Assembly (NCBI RefSeq): GCF_000196495.1
Contig: NC_011313.1
Span: 186,001-250,000 of the forward strand
Direction of reading: 5' to 3'
Source: Aliivibrio salmonicida LFI1238
GTDB lineage: Bacteria; Pseudomonadota; Gammaproteobacteria; Enterobacterales; Vibrionaceae
DNA: 64,000 bases
Of this stretch, positions 44,142 to 52,418 are shown piece by piece. The notes under the pieces are model-generated. The model saw only the letters and a list, made by a program, of their open reading frames with translations, had not been told where the DNA came from and did no database searches. Position 1 is the first letter of the stretch, and every line of letters begins with the position of its first letter. The position numbers and the translations under genes are program-made.

Positions 44142-44850
44142 ATGAAAAAACAACGTTTATATCATTCACAATTTAACCATCACGGTTTTAGAAAAACCAA
44201 AGGTGCAAAATCAAGAGCGCACAGCTTACGTGCTGAAAACACACTTTTAAAACTCTATAAAGAACCGATCAAATTAAAAGATATTTGTTCTCCTGAACTA
44301 ATTAAAAATAATCTTGTTTGGATTGATGGTAAAAAAGTTAATTCGCTGAATGGCGATCAACTTTTTGACACAATCACAAAATCGCTGGAAGTAGAGAAAA
44401 AAGAATATTTAGAAAAAATAAATAATGCTTATACGGATTCTGATAAAGCTAAATTGTCAGATAAAAGAGCAAAAGCAAAAACTTCATTAAAAAGATATGC
44501 TGATGGTTCTGATGATTTAGAAAAAGATTTTTGGATTAACTTAAAACAAAAATTAGGCAATGAAGAAATTGATCCCGAAAACGAAATTCTTGACTTAAAA
44601 AAAACTACTGATGGAAAGATAAAAAGGTTTAATCAAAAAATTAAACGTATTCAAGAATTGAAAGATTACAATTCACTTGTTGGTGTAAAATCAAGAAATA
44701 CAGCTTATACAATATTTTCAAAAGAAATATTATACAAAATCCCTGATGATACAGAATTAAGTATTAAGCCAATGGATTTTGCAAACTTTGCAAACTCAAT
44801 GAACAAAAAACTTTTTCCAGATTTTAAAGTAAATTATTTATTAGTTCAAG
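44142..44850 (+). pseudogene. N-terminal part of a possible plasmid mobilisation protein, truncated by IS91
   Basis: About 236 residues remain before IS91 copy C. The product is very basic and helical (MKKQRLYHSQFNHHGFRKTK). It ends AMDFANFANS-type helix followed by KLFPDFKVNYLLVQ. A strand of this type precedes the His-rich catalytic motif in pMV158-type Mob relaxases, which would be missing here. I rate the relaxase idea as inference only; no catalytic residue is visible. A ribosome-binding site (ACGGAGAAATAGCA) precedes the ATG. Confidence 0.5.
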
Positions 44851-46286
44851 GTAAGGAATTTGAATGTTGCTGAGTTAGCATTGGCCCGTCTAAAAAAGCC
44901 AATTTCACCATCGCTGTTTTTTTAAAAGGTATCGAAAATATAATTATCGGGGATTTTATAACTGTTTTAGCCCTATTTCATGAGTTTTAGATACACTTAT
45001 CCTACAAACCTTATTATGCTGCCCTCAATTCTGACTGAACTATCGCATGGGTGACTAAATCATTGACCGAATTTCCGACTCGGAAATTCGTAAACACCAG
45101 ACGACTTTCACATAAAATACATTCGTACGGATCTACTTTTACATATCCTTTTAACATTGCGGCATACCCTGGCATTTTCGGCTCAGCTTCTATTGTCATA
45201 CCTAAAGCTGCATAAACTCTAGGCAGAGCTTCTCCACGACGACGCATTGATAAAAAACCGTAGTATCGGATCATCTTGAAATGTTTATCAGGATAGTGCT
45301 CTACTATCCGTCTTATCATCTCTTCTGGTGATAATGTTAGGCTGTCTGTTGTTCCTGTTCGATGGTCTAAATAATTAAACGTTATCATTCCGCCTTTGGC
45401 GTAATGACTTAAACGTGACGCTGAAATCGGGGGCCGTTTTAAATACCGACCAAGATAGTTCATCGTCGGTTTTACATTATTTGTCTTTTTAGCAAAATGA
45501 AGCTTCCAACGACGATTATATTGACTGCTTAAAAAGCGTGACCAATCCGTTTTATTACGGATATAGGGGCATTCTTCGCTTGATAAATCAAGCTCATAAT
45601 AAGCCTTACCCAATAAACTGACGATAGCCGCTCTCCAACAAGGCTCTGTCGTTTTCATTTGGAAGTAAATGGGTTTCCATAAACCGGTACGTTCACAAAT
45701 TCCCCCACGAGTGACCGATAAATGTAAGTGCGTATTCCAATTCAGTTTTCGACCGTAAGTATGAAGAGCACAAAAGATACCGACATCTATTCCTTTATCT
45801 TTTGCCCATCCCAGCAGAATGTTTGCAGCACATTTGAATAATTTATTTAACAGCCAACGGTTATGACGAAAGATAGGCCATAGCGTGTTTGGAAGGGTAA
45901 AGGTGATGTGTTGATATTCGCATTCAGGGAAGACATGTTGTTGCTTTTGTATCCATCGCTCTGTGGCTTTCATGCCACAGCTACTGCACGCTCGAGATTT
46001 ACAGGTTTGGTGAATATATTTGATATGGGTACAGTCAGGGTTGCAACAATGATATTCGCGAGAGCCAAAAGCCGCTGTCCCACAGGACAGCATCTTTGTG
46101 ACATTTTCAATCACGACCGCTCTTAGGTTAGCTTTGTTATTATGAAGAAATTTAAGCCAGTTATTTTGACTATTAAATAATTGTTTCAGGGGTTTATATG
46201 CGTGCATGGCGATAGGATAAACGATTTATTGGCAACAATGGAAGAGGTTGAGTCCTTTTGATTTGCGCCGTAGGCGCCTATTGTTC
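44851..46286 (-). mobile_element. IS91-family element, copy C (1436 bp)
   Basis: Same length and ends as copies A and B. The low end is adjacent to CAAG in the plasmid-like gene; the high end finishes GTTC at 46286, directly against the middle of otnK. Its two flanks therefore come from different sources, plasmid on the left and chromosome on the right. Confidence 0.93.
45014..46207 (-). CDS. IS91-family rolling-circle transposase (copy C)
   Basis: 397 residues, identical to copies A and B, with zinc-binding Cys pairs, HUH motif and paired tyrosines. Intact. Confidence 0.93.
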   Translation of the reverse strand: MHAYKPLKQLFNSQNNWLKFLHNNKANLRAVVIENVTKMLSCGTAAFGSREYHCCNPDCTHIKYIHQTCKSRACSSCGMKATERWIQKQQHVFPECEYQHITFTLPNTLWPIFRHNRWLLNKLFKCAANILLGWAKDKGIDVGIFCALHTYGRKLNWNTHLHLSVTRGGICERTGLWKPIYFQMKTTEPCWRAAIVSLLGKAYYELDLSSEECPYIRNKTDWSRFLSSQYNRRWKLHFAKKTNNVKPTMNYLGRYLKRPPISASRLSHYAKGGMITFNYLDHRTGTTDSLTLSPEEMIRRIVEHYPDKHFKMIRYYGFLSMRRRGEALPRVYAALGMTIEAEPKMPGYAAMLKGYVKVDPYECILCESRLVFTNFRVGNSVNDLVTHAIVQSELRAA

Positions 46287-47210
46287 GTGTGTCCTGCACT
46301 CCCTGTGAATGGACGTACGGTCTACAACGGTCATTTATTTGTATTTGGTGAGTTATTAAGTGATTCAGGAATGCGAAATCACCCAGTCACACCAATGATG
46401 GATTCAAACATTGTTCGTTTAATGGATGGTCAATCTAAAGGGACATCAGGTCTAGTTAATTTCCAAACGATAGAGCAGGGTGTTGATGTAACAATAGCTC
46501 GTTTTGATGAGCTAAAAACACAAGGTCATACCTATGCGGTGGTGGATGCATTTACTACAGAGCATCTTGTTACTCTAGGCCAAGCCGCTAAATCATTTAA
46601 GCTAATTACTGGCGGGTCTGGTTTAGCTGCTGGGATTGCCAAAAACTGGGTTGAGAATTTAACGGATCAAAGTGATGCCAAGCAAAAAGGCTATCCGGCG
46701 AAGGCTCCAACTGTAGTGTTCTCAGGCTCATGTTCTGTAATGACTAATCAGCAAGTGAGTATCTATAAAGAGAAAGCCCCTCATCTTTCGATTGATGTAA
46801 AAGCGTGTCTAACCAATAAACAATACGTAAATGATGTCTTTGATTGGGTAATGACAAACAACCACGCAGAGTTGGCTCCCTTAGTGTATGCAACAGCAGA
46901 TACTGCAACATTAAAGGCGATTCAAAAAGAATTCGGGGCTCATGCTTCAAGTCACGCGGTAGAGCAATTCTTTAGTGAGTTAGCCATTCAATTGCAATCG
47001 CATGGGGTGAAGAACTTTATTGTTGCAGGTGGTGAAACCTCTGGTGTTGTGACACAAAGCCTTGCCGTTAAAGGATTTCATATTGGTCCTCAAATCGCTC
47101 CCGACGTGCCATGGGTAAAATCTCTTGATGGCACATTATCGTTGGCTTTGAAATCTGGAAACTTCGGAGATGAAAACTTCTTCGCTAAAGCACAAGGATT
47201 TTTCTTATGA
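46287..47210 (+). pseudogene. otnK: 3-oxo-tetronate kinase, N-terminally truncated by IS91
   Basis: The remaining 307 codons begin CPALPVNGRTVYNGHLFVF and run to the normal C-terminus. They include the nucleotide-binding part LITGGSGLAAGIAKNW, SGSCSVMTNQQV, and FIVAGGETSGVVTQSLAVKGFHIGP. Compared with E. coli OtnK (YgbK) about 115 N-terminal residues with the substrate-binding DDFTGA region are lost. An open frame runs on upstream into the IS91 end (TTG, MSPFDLRRRRLLF) in phase, so a chimeric product is conceivable but unlikely to be active. The stop overlaps otnC (ATGA). Confidence 0.9.
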
Positions 47211-47839
47211 CAGAACAACAACTCAGAGACCAAATGGTTGAGTTAGCTCGCTCTATGTTTGAGCGAGGCTATGCAACGGGTGGTGCTGGTAATTTATCGC
47301 TCAAATTACCTAATGGTCATTTTCTTGCTACGCCAACAGGATCATCATTTGGTCGTTTAGTGGCAGAAGATCTGTCAGTGGTGGATGTGGATGGTAATCA
47401 TATTTCAGGGAAAAAACCGTCAAAAGAAGTGGCATTTCACTTAGCTATTTATCGTAATAGTTTGCAATGTAATGCGATAGTCCACTTACATTCTACCTAT
47501 TTAACGGCGCTTTCCTGTTTAGAAGGGTTAGATCCTGAGAATGCGATTCAACCATTTACCCCTTATTACGTGATGAGAATTGGTCAGCTACCAGTGATCC
47601 CGTATTTACGTCCGGGAGAGCCTAAAATTGCAGAAGAATTAGCAAAAAGAGCGAGTGATTACCGATCGTTCTTACTGGCAAATCATGGCCCAGTAGTGAC
47701 AGGAACTGATTTTGTTGATGCTGTAGATAATGCTGAAGAGCTAGAAGAAACAGCAAAGTTAGCTTTTTTATTAAAAGACAAAGTGATTCGTTACCTTACA
47801 GATAAAGAAGTTGATGATTTAAAAGGGAGAGGAAAGTAA
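47207..47839 (+). CDS. otnC: 3-oxo-tetronate 4-phosphate decarboxylase
   Basis: A 210-residue class II aldolase-family enzyme that decarboxylates 3-oxo-tetronate 4-phosphate to dihydroxyacetone phosphate. Family motifs are GYATGGAGNLSLKLPNGHFL, PTGSSFGRL, the catalytic-type Glu in SKEVAFHLAIY, and the metal-binding HLHSTYLTALS and LLANHGPVVTG. Coupled to otnK by a 4-base overlap and to otnI by TAATG. Confidence 0.9.
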   Translation: MTEQQLRDQMVELARSMFERGYATGGAGNLSLKLPNGHFLATPTGSSFGRLVAEDLSVVDVDGNHISGKKPSKEVAFHLAIYRNSLQCNAIVHLHSTYLTALSCLEGLDPENAIQPFTPYYVMRIGQLPVIPYLRPGEPKIAEELAKRASDYRSFLLANHGPVVTGTDFVDAVDNAEELEETAKLAFLLKDKVIRYLTDKEVDDLKGRGK

Positions 47840-48615
47840 TGGCCAAATTTGCAGCAAATCTCACGATGTTATTTACAGAAGTCGATTTTTTGGAACGATT
47901 TGAAAAAGCCCACAGCGCAGGTTTTAAAGCGGTAGAGTATTTATTTCCATACGCATTTGAAGCAGAAGCACTGGCTGAAAAAATGCAGATGTTTGGTTTT
48001 GAACAAGCACTTTTTAATATGCCTCCAGGTGATTGGGATGCTGGTGAACGTGGTTTTGCTGCTATTCCGGGTCGTGAAGATGAATTCAAGCAGAGTGTTG
48101 ATGCCGCGTTATTGTACGCAGAAGTATTGAACTGTCGAAAAGTTCACGCAATGTCTGGCCTTATCGATACGAATTACACTCGTGAGCAACAGACGGTAAC
48201 ATTTATTTCAAATATTCGTTATGCGGCAGATAAGTTTGCAGAGCATGGCATTCAATTGATGATTGAACCGCTAAATAGCCGTGATGTCCCCCATTATTTT
48301 GTCGCTCATCAACGTGAAGCGGTAGATCTAATTAAACAAATAGATCGCCCAAATGTGAAATTGCAATTGGATCTTTACCATGCACAAATCATGGATGGCG
48401 ATTTAAGTACATTAATAAAAGAAGTCGCTCCATTTATCGGCCATGTTCAAATTGCATCAGTACCAGAAAGACATGAACCATCAGAAGGTGAGCTAAATTA
48501 TCCACACTTATTTACGGTGTTGGATGAGTGTGGTTATCAAGATTGGATCGGATGTGAATACAACCCAAGAAATACAACAGAAGAAGGATTAGGTTGGGTA
48601 AAACCTTACTTATAA
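47839..48615 (+). CDS. otnI: 2-oxo-tetronate isomerase
   Basis: A 258-residue TIM-barrel sugar isomerase (hydroxypyruvate-isomerase family, YgbM). Sequence landmarks are FAANLTMLFTEVDFLERFEKA, GFEQALFNMPPGDWDAGERG, the metal-binding Glu in MIEPLNSRDVPHYF, QLDLYHAQIMDGDL and GCEYNPRN. It converts 2-oxo- to 3-oxo-tetronate ahead of the OtnK step. The frame is intact, but the pathway is blocked by the otnK truncation unless another kinase acts. Confidence 0.9.
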   Translation: MAKFAANLTMLFTEVDFLERFEKAHSAGFKAVEYLFPYAFEAEALAEKMQMFGFEQALFNMPPGDWDAGERGFAAIPGREDEFKQSVDAALLYAEVLNCRKVHAMSGLIDTNYTREQQTVTFISNIRYAADKFAEHGIQLMIEPLNSRDVPHYFVAHQREAVDLIKQIDRPNVKLQLDLYHAQIMDGDLSTLIKEVAPFIGHVQIASVPERHEPSEGELNYPHLFTVLDECGYQDWIGCEYNPRNTTEEGLGWVKPYL

Positions 48616-48720
48616 CCTTTTCAAACGATAAAAATAAAGCAAATAGCAGTGATTTATTAATAGCCGATAAATCACTGAACCCTACACAACAATACAATAA
48701 GAAACAAAAGGAATGAGACA

Positions 48721-50184
48721 ATGGACGGAGCATTAATTGGTATCGTAATTGGCATTTTAGCCATGATGGGAATGATGGGAATGATAATAAAAACACGAAT
48801 TCCTGTCGCATTAGCAATGATAATTGCAAGTATCATTATGGGGTTATTCGCAGGAATGGCACCAACAGAATTAATTAACTCAATTCAAGCGGGCTTTGGT
48901 GGTGTACTCGGTGGTATCGGTCTTATCATTGCGTTTGGTGTGATTATGGGGGCGTGTTTTGAACGCTCTGGTGCCGCGGTACGAATGGCAAAAACGTTTG
49001 TAAAACTGTGTGGTAAAGGCCGCGAAGATCTTGCGTTAGGTTTTACCGGTGTGCTTGTCGCCATTCCTGTTTTTTGTGATTCTGCTTATATTATTTTGCA
49101 TTCTCTTGTTCGCGCAATTTCACGAGATACGGGTAAATCGGCTGTGGGGCTTGGTGTGACGTTAGCACTTGGTCTTCTTATTACTCATGCTCTTGTGCCG
49201 CCAACGCCTGGACCTGTCGCGGTTGCTGGAATTCTAGGTGTTGATCTTGGTGTTTACATGATGTGGGGTTTGATTGTTTCAATCCCAATGATGTTACTTT
49301 CAATGATTTATATTCGTCGAGTAGGTAAAGAATATTATCGTGTACCAAATGGTGATATGTGGATAACAAATCAAGCCGATTGGGCAAATCTTGAGAAAGT
49401 AAAAGAAACTGACGACAAAGAACTGCCAAGTAACTTCTTATCTTTTGGTCCAATTTTAATTCCGATTGCATTGATCTTAGTGAATACCATCATCGGAAAA
49501 GGCGACTCAATGCCGTATCAGGTACTTGAGTTACTTGGCAACCCAGTTGTTGCTGTTGGCCTTGGTGTATTGATGGCGCTTTATGGGTTAACTCGTCATA
49601 TCGAACGTAAAGATATGGTTGGTTCCATGGATGACGCATTATCTACTACGGGGTTAATTCTGATTGTTACTGGCTGTGGTGGCGCGATGGGAGCGGTATT
49701 AAAAGCATCAGGTGCAGGGCCACAAGTGGCTGAGGCGATTGCAAGCAGTGGTATTCCTCCTCTACTTGTTCCTTTAGCTATCGCTTCGATGTTACGAATT
49801 ATCCAAGGTTCGGCGACAGCATCTATGATGGTTGCGGCGACAATGACCTTACCATTAGTTGAAACACTGGGTCTTGATCCTGTGTTTGTTGCTCTGGCTT
49901 GTGCTGTTGGTCCCGTTGGATTTTCACACTTGAACGATTCATACTTTCATATTATCAACCGTACATTAGGGATTACTGAACTTGCAGACCAAATCAAAAT
50001 CTGGTCAGTTTCTTCTACGATAGCGTGGGCGATTGGTGCAAGTATCATCATGATATTGAATCTTGTGTTTGGTAAAGGGGGGACAATGATTGATCCATTG
50101 GTTCCATTCGGAGTACTAGCCGTAATTATGTTCTGGTTAAAAGCAAAAGAAAAAAATCAAGTAAAGATGGCAACTATTAATTAA
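48721..50184 (+). CDS. GntP-family organic acid permease
   Basis: A 487-residue inner-membrane symporter with about 12 helices. Landmarks are GFGGVLGGIGLIIAFGVIMG, the family motif LLITHALVPPTPGPVAVAGI, and VGPVGFSHLNDSYFHIIN near the C-terminus. It occupies the position of ygbN in the E. coli otn operon and probably imports four-carbon acid sugars (erythronate/threonate class). ACAAAAGGAATGAGACA provides the ribosome-binding site. Followed by a strong terminator. Confidence 0.9.
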   Translation: MDGALIGIVIGILAMMGMMGMIIKTRIPVALAMIIASIIMGLFAGMAPTELINSIQAGFGGVLGGIGLIIAFGVIMGACFERSGAAVRMAKTFVKLCGKGREDLALGFTGVLVAIPVFCDSAYIILHSLVRAISRDTGKSAVGLGVTLALGLLITHALVPPTPGPVAVAGILGVDLGVYMMWGLIVSIPMMLLSMIYIRRVGKEYYRVPNGDMWITNQADWANLEKVKETDDKELPSNFLSFGPILIPIALILVNTIIGKGDSMPYQVLELLGNPVVAVGLGVLMALYGLTRHIERKDMVGSMDDALSTTGLILIVTGCGGAMGAVLKASGAGPQVAEAIASSGIPPLLVPLAIASMLRIIQGSATASMMVAATMTLPLVETLGLDPVFVALACAVGPVGFSHLNDSYFHIINRTLGITELADQIKIWSVSSTIAWAIGASIIMILNLVFGKGGTMIDPLVPFGVLAVIMFWLKAKEKNQVKMATIN

Positions 50185-50216
50185 ACGATAAGCTTTATTT
50201 ATAAAGCTATTATAAA

Positions 50217-50254
50217 AAATCCGGATCATTCAGTGGGTGATCCGGATTTTTATT
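50217..50254 (+). terminator. Rho-independent terminator of the otn operon
   Basis: AAATCCGGATCA (50217-50228) and TGATCCGGATTT form a 12-bp perfect stem with a 9-base loop, and TTTATTT follows on the plus strand. Confidence 0.9.
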
Positions 50255-50278
50255 TAGCAATTATAAATAAGAGTAAAC

Positions 50279-50842
50279 TTATTTATTTTGTGCAGCAATG
50301 TGAGTTGCAATTGCATCCATTAGTGCTGGAGATAGGCAATCGTAAGTAGGAAGGCCTAATTCTTCAAAGCGAGCACGGATAGCATCCATGTCTTTAGGAT
50401 CAGTGCCTGTTTCGATAATAGATGAAACAAATGCCGCGAATTGTGGCGCAGAGAAACCTGCATCTTCAGACAATTCAGTGTGAACGAAATCTAAACCAAA
50501 GAATGGGTGATCTTGGTTATCAATACGGCCGTACATGTGAGTACCACATTCTTTACAAGCGTGACGTTTGATTGTTGCTGCTTCATCAATAACAACTAAT
50601 TTTTCTGCGTTCGCAATGACTTCAACGTTATCACGTGAAATTACCGCTACTTGAGAGAAGATAGCACCTTCAGGTTTCCAGCATTTAGAACAGCCACAAG
50701 CGTGGTTATGTGCAGTTTGTGCCGTCAGTTTTACTGCTACTTTATTTTCTTTACATTGGCAGTGTAATGTTCCGCCTTGGAAGTTTTCGTCTGTAGCTGA
50801 AAAACCGTTATCAATTGCTGGGTGTAGTGTTGTAATAGTCAT
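50279..50842 (-). CDS. gfa: S-(hydroxymethyl)glutathione synthase
   Basis: A 187-residue zinc protein of the GFA/CENP-V family that promotes condensation of formaldehyde with glutathione, the first step of formaldehyde detoxification. Zinc-binding cysteines appear in GGTLHCQCKEN, HACGCSKCWKPEGAIF and KRHACKECGTHMYGR. HPFFGLDFVHTELS and LSPALMDAIATHIA are conserved in this enzyme. I use the ATG at 50842 preceded by AAGAGAAATAAA; a frame 21 codons longer lacks family similarity. No formaldehyde dehydrogenase gene is adjacent. Confidence 0.92.
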   Translation of the reverse strand: MTITTLHPAIDNGFSATDENFQGGTLHCQCKENKVAVKLTAQTAHNHACGCSKCWKPEGAIFSQVAVISRDNVEVIANAEKLVVIDEAATIKRHACKECGTHMYGRIDNQDHPFFGLDFVHTELSEDAGFSAPQFAAFVSSIIETGTDPKDMDAIRARFEELGLPTYDCLSPALMDAIATHIAAQNK

Positions 50843-51487
50843 TTTATTTCTCTTAATTAATTTTAAAATTTTAGTTATTTGTTTATTCAAGCAGCTTGTA
50901 GCCATGGAAATCTCTTAATTTATTTAGATAGTTTGATTATTTGATTGCTCAAACGATGGGAGGCATTTTTCGCCTTTTTTGCTTCGGACACAATTAGAGA
51001 AATAGTAATTTATTATTACTGTTTTGTAATAATCAACATTGCTGGCCTTTTCATTGTTACTTATTTGTTATTTTTACTTAGTGGGGTTTATCGTATCTAA
51101 TTGATATTTAATATCAATTTGTTGTTTCATATGATGACGTCATTTTTTCTGTATTTGATACTTTTAGTTGATATATTATTTTTTAATAAGACAAAAATAA
51201 ATATTTCCGATCCAATTAGTGCTATTAAGTAACATTATTATTTTGATTTTTTGTACGAATTAGAGTCACTAAGTCATCGTAACTATCAAATAGTAGGGTT
51301 TTAATTAACATTCCTTTTTTTTAAAAAAAACAATACATAGCAGGATGAAAGAGTGGGTATTTATAGAAATCATGATTCATATCTAGTTTTTGATAGGTTT
51401 TATAAATCACAGCTATAAGTACAATCGATTATCTCTTATTCTCTTAAGTGGTTACTCTATACCCATAGATTATTAAAGGGTAAAGAG
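50843..51487. other. Long A+T-rich intergenic region, divergent promoters
   Basis: About 640 bases between divergent gfa and patatin-like genes. It is very A+T rich with homopolymer runs (for example A9 near 51322). I see no convincing ORF, RNA gene or terminator; it should contain both promoters. The block from about 51130 to 51330 is the most A+T rich. Confidence 0.5.
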
Positions 51488-52360
51488 ATGGCGAAGAGTG
51501 CGTTAGTAGTTGAAGGCGGTGCAATGCGTGGTATTTTTGCTAGCGGCGTACTGGATATCTTCATGAAAAATGAATTTATGCCTTATGATTTTGCTATTGG
51601 AGTGTCAGCGGGAGCGTCTAACTTATTAGGTTACCTTGCACATTATCCTCAACGCAGCTTTCATGTGATTACCAAGCTTGCTACTCATAAACGCTTTTTT
51701 AATCTTCCTCGGTTTGCGCGAGGAGGTGATCTTGTTGATGTTCGATGGTTAATTGATGAGTCAAATACACGACATCCTTTGGATTTTGAACGTTTGTTTT
51801 CTTCTATTCCTTTGTATGCTGCCGTTACTAATATTGACAGTGGCAATGCGGATTACTATCAAGTAAAAAAAGAGAATGTGGATGACGTATTAGAAGCAAC
51901 GACTGCGCTTCCTATCGCCTACAAGTCGACGCCTTGTTTCTCTGGTGGTTGTTATACTGATGGTGGTGTAGCGGACTCTATTCCGGTGAAAGAAGCGTAT
52001 CGAAGAGGGGCGAGAGACATTACGGTCATTTTATCTCATCCACTCAGTTATGAAATGAAACCAACACGATCACCTTGGTTAATGACCAAGTTATTAGCTC
52101 GATACCCTCAAATAGCACAAGCTATGTTAGTACGAGCAGAAAATTATAATCAATCACTGGAGTTTATTCGTAACCCTCCAGAAGGAACGACGATTCGAGT
52201 GATCGCACCACCAGAAGATTTTGCGGTTAAGCGTCTTTCCATGAAATATCCTACACTGGTTGCAGGGTATGAAATGGGCGTATCTGCCGGTTTACATCAT
52301 TTGTCCAGCCGTGATGGTACTTTCGGGTTGGACAGTGAAAATTGTCACTTTTGTATTTAG
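51488..52360 (+). CDS. Patatin-like phospholipase
   Basis: A 290-residue protein of the bacterial patatin family (YjjU-like). The oxyanion loop is VEGGAMRGIFASG, the nucleophile Ser40 lies in GVSAG, and the catalytic Asp158 in YTDGGVADSIPV. Both catalytic residues are present. No signal peptide, so probably cytoplasmic or membrane-associated lipid acyl hydrolase. The C-terminus has a Cys/His cluster (ENCHFC). A GGGTAAAGAG ribosome-binding site precedes the ATG. Confidence 0.88.
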   Translation: MAKSALVVEGGAMRGIFASGVLDIFMKNEFMPYDFAIGVSAGASNLLGYLAHYPQRSFHVITKLATHKRFFNLPRFARGGDLVDVRWLIDESNTRHPLDFERLFSSIPLYAAVTNIDSGNADYYQVKKENVDDVLEATTALPIAYKSTPCFSGGCYTDGGVADSIPVKEAYRRGARDITVILSHPLSYEMKPTRSPWLMTKLLARYPQIAQAMLVRAENYNQSLEFIRNPPEGTTIRVIAPPEDFAVKRLSMKYPTLVAGYEMGVSAGLHHLSSRDGTFGLDSENCHFCI

Positions 52361-52418
52361 CACCACCTTTATTAATCGCTTTACTGTGTACTTTTATAAT
52401 AATACTAAGGAATGAGTA

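Larger units (their letters stand above)
41201..44850. other. Plasmid-like segment bracketed by two direct IS91 copies
   Basis: 3650 bp, clearly more A+T rich and Lys/Asn-rich in its coding than its surroundings. It holds origin-like signals (DnaA box, a repeated 15-mer, phased iterons), dispersed 24-bp repeats, a large inverted repeat in front of a truncated, possibly mobilisation, gene, plus several small genes all on the plus strand. It may have entered by homologous recombination of an IS91-bearing plasmid with a chromosomal IS91, or by one-ended IS91 transposition. No intact replication initiator was found. Confidence 0.7.
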
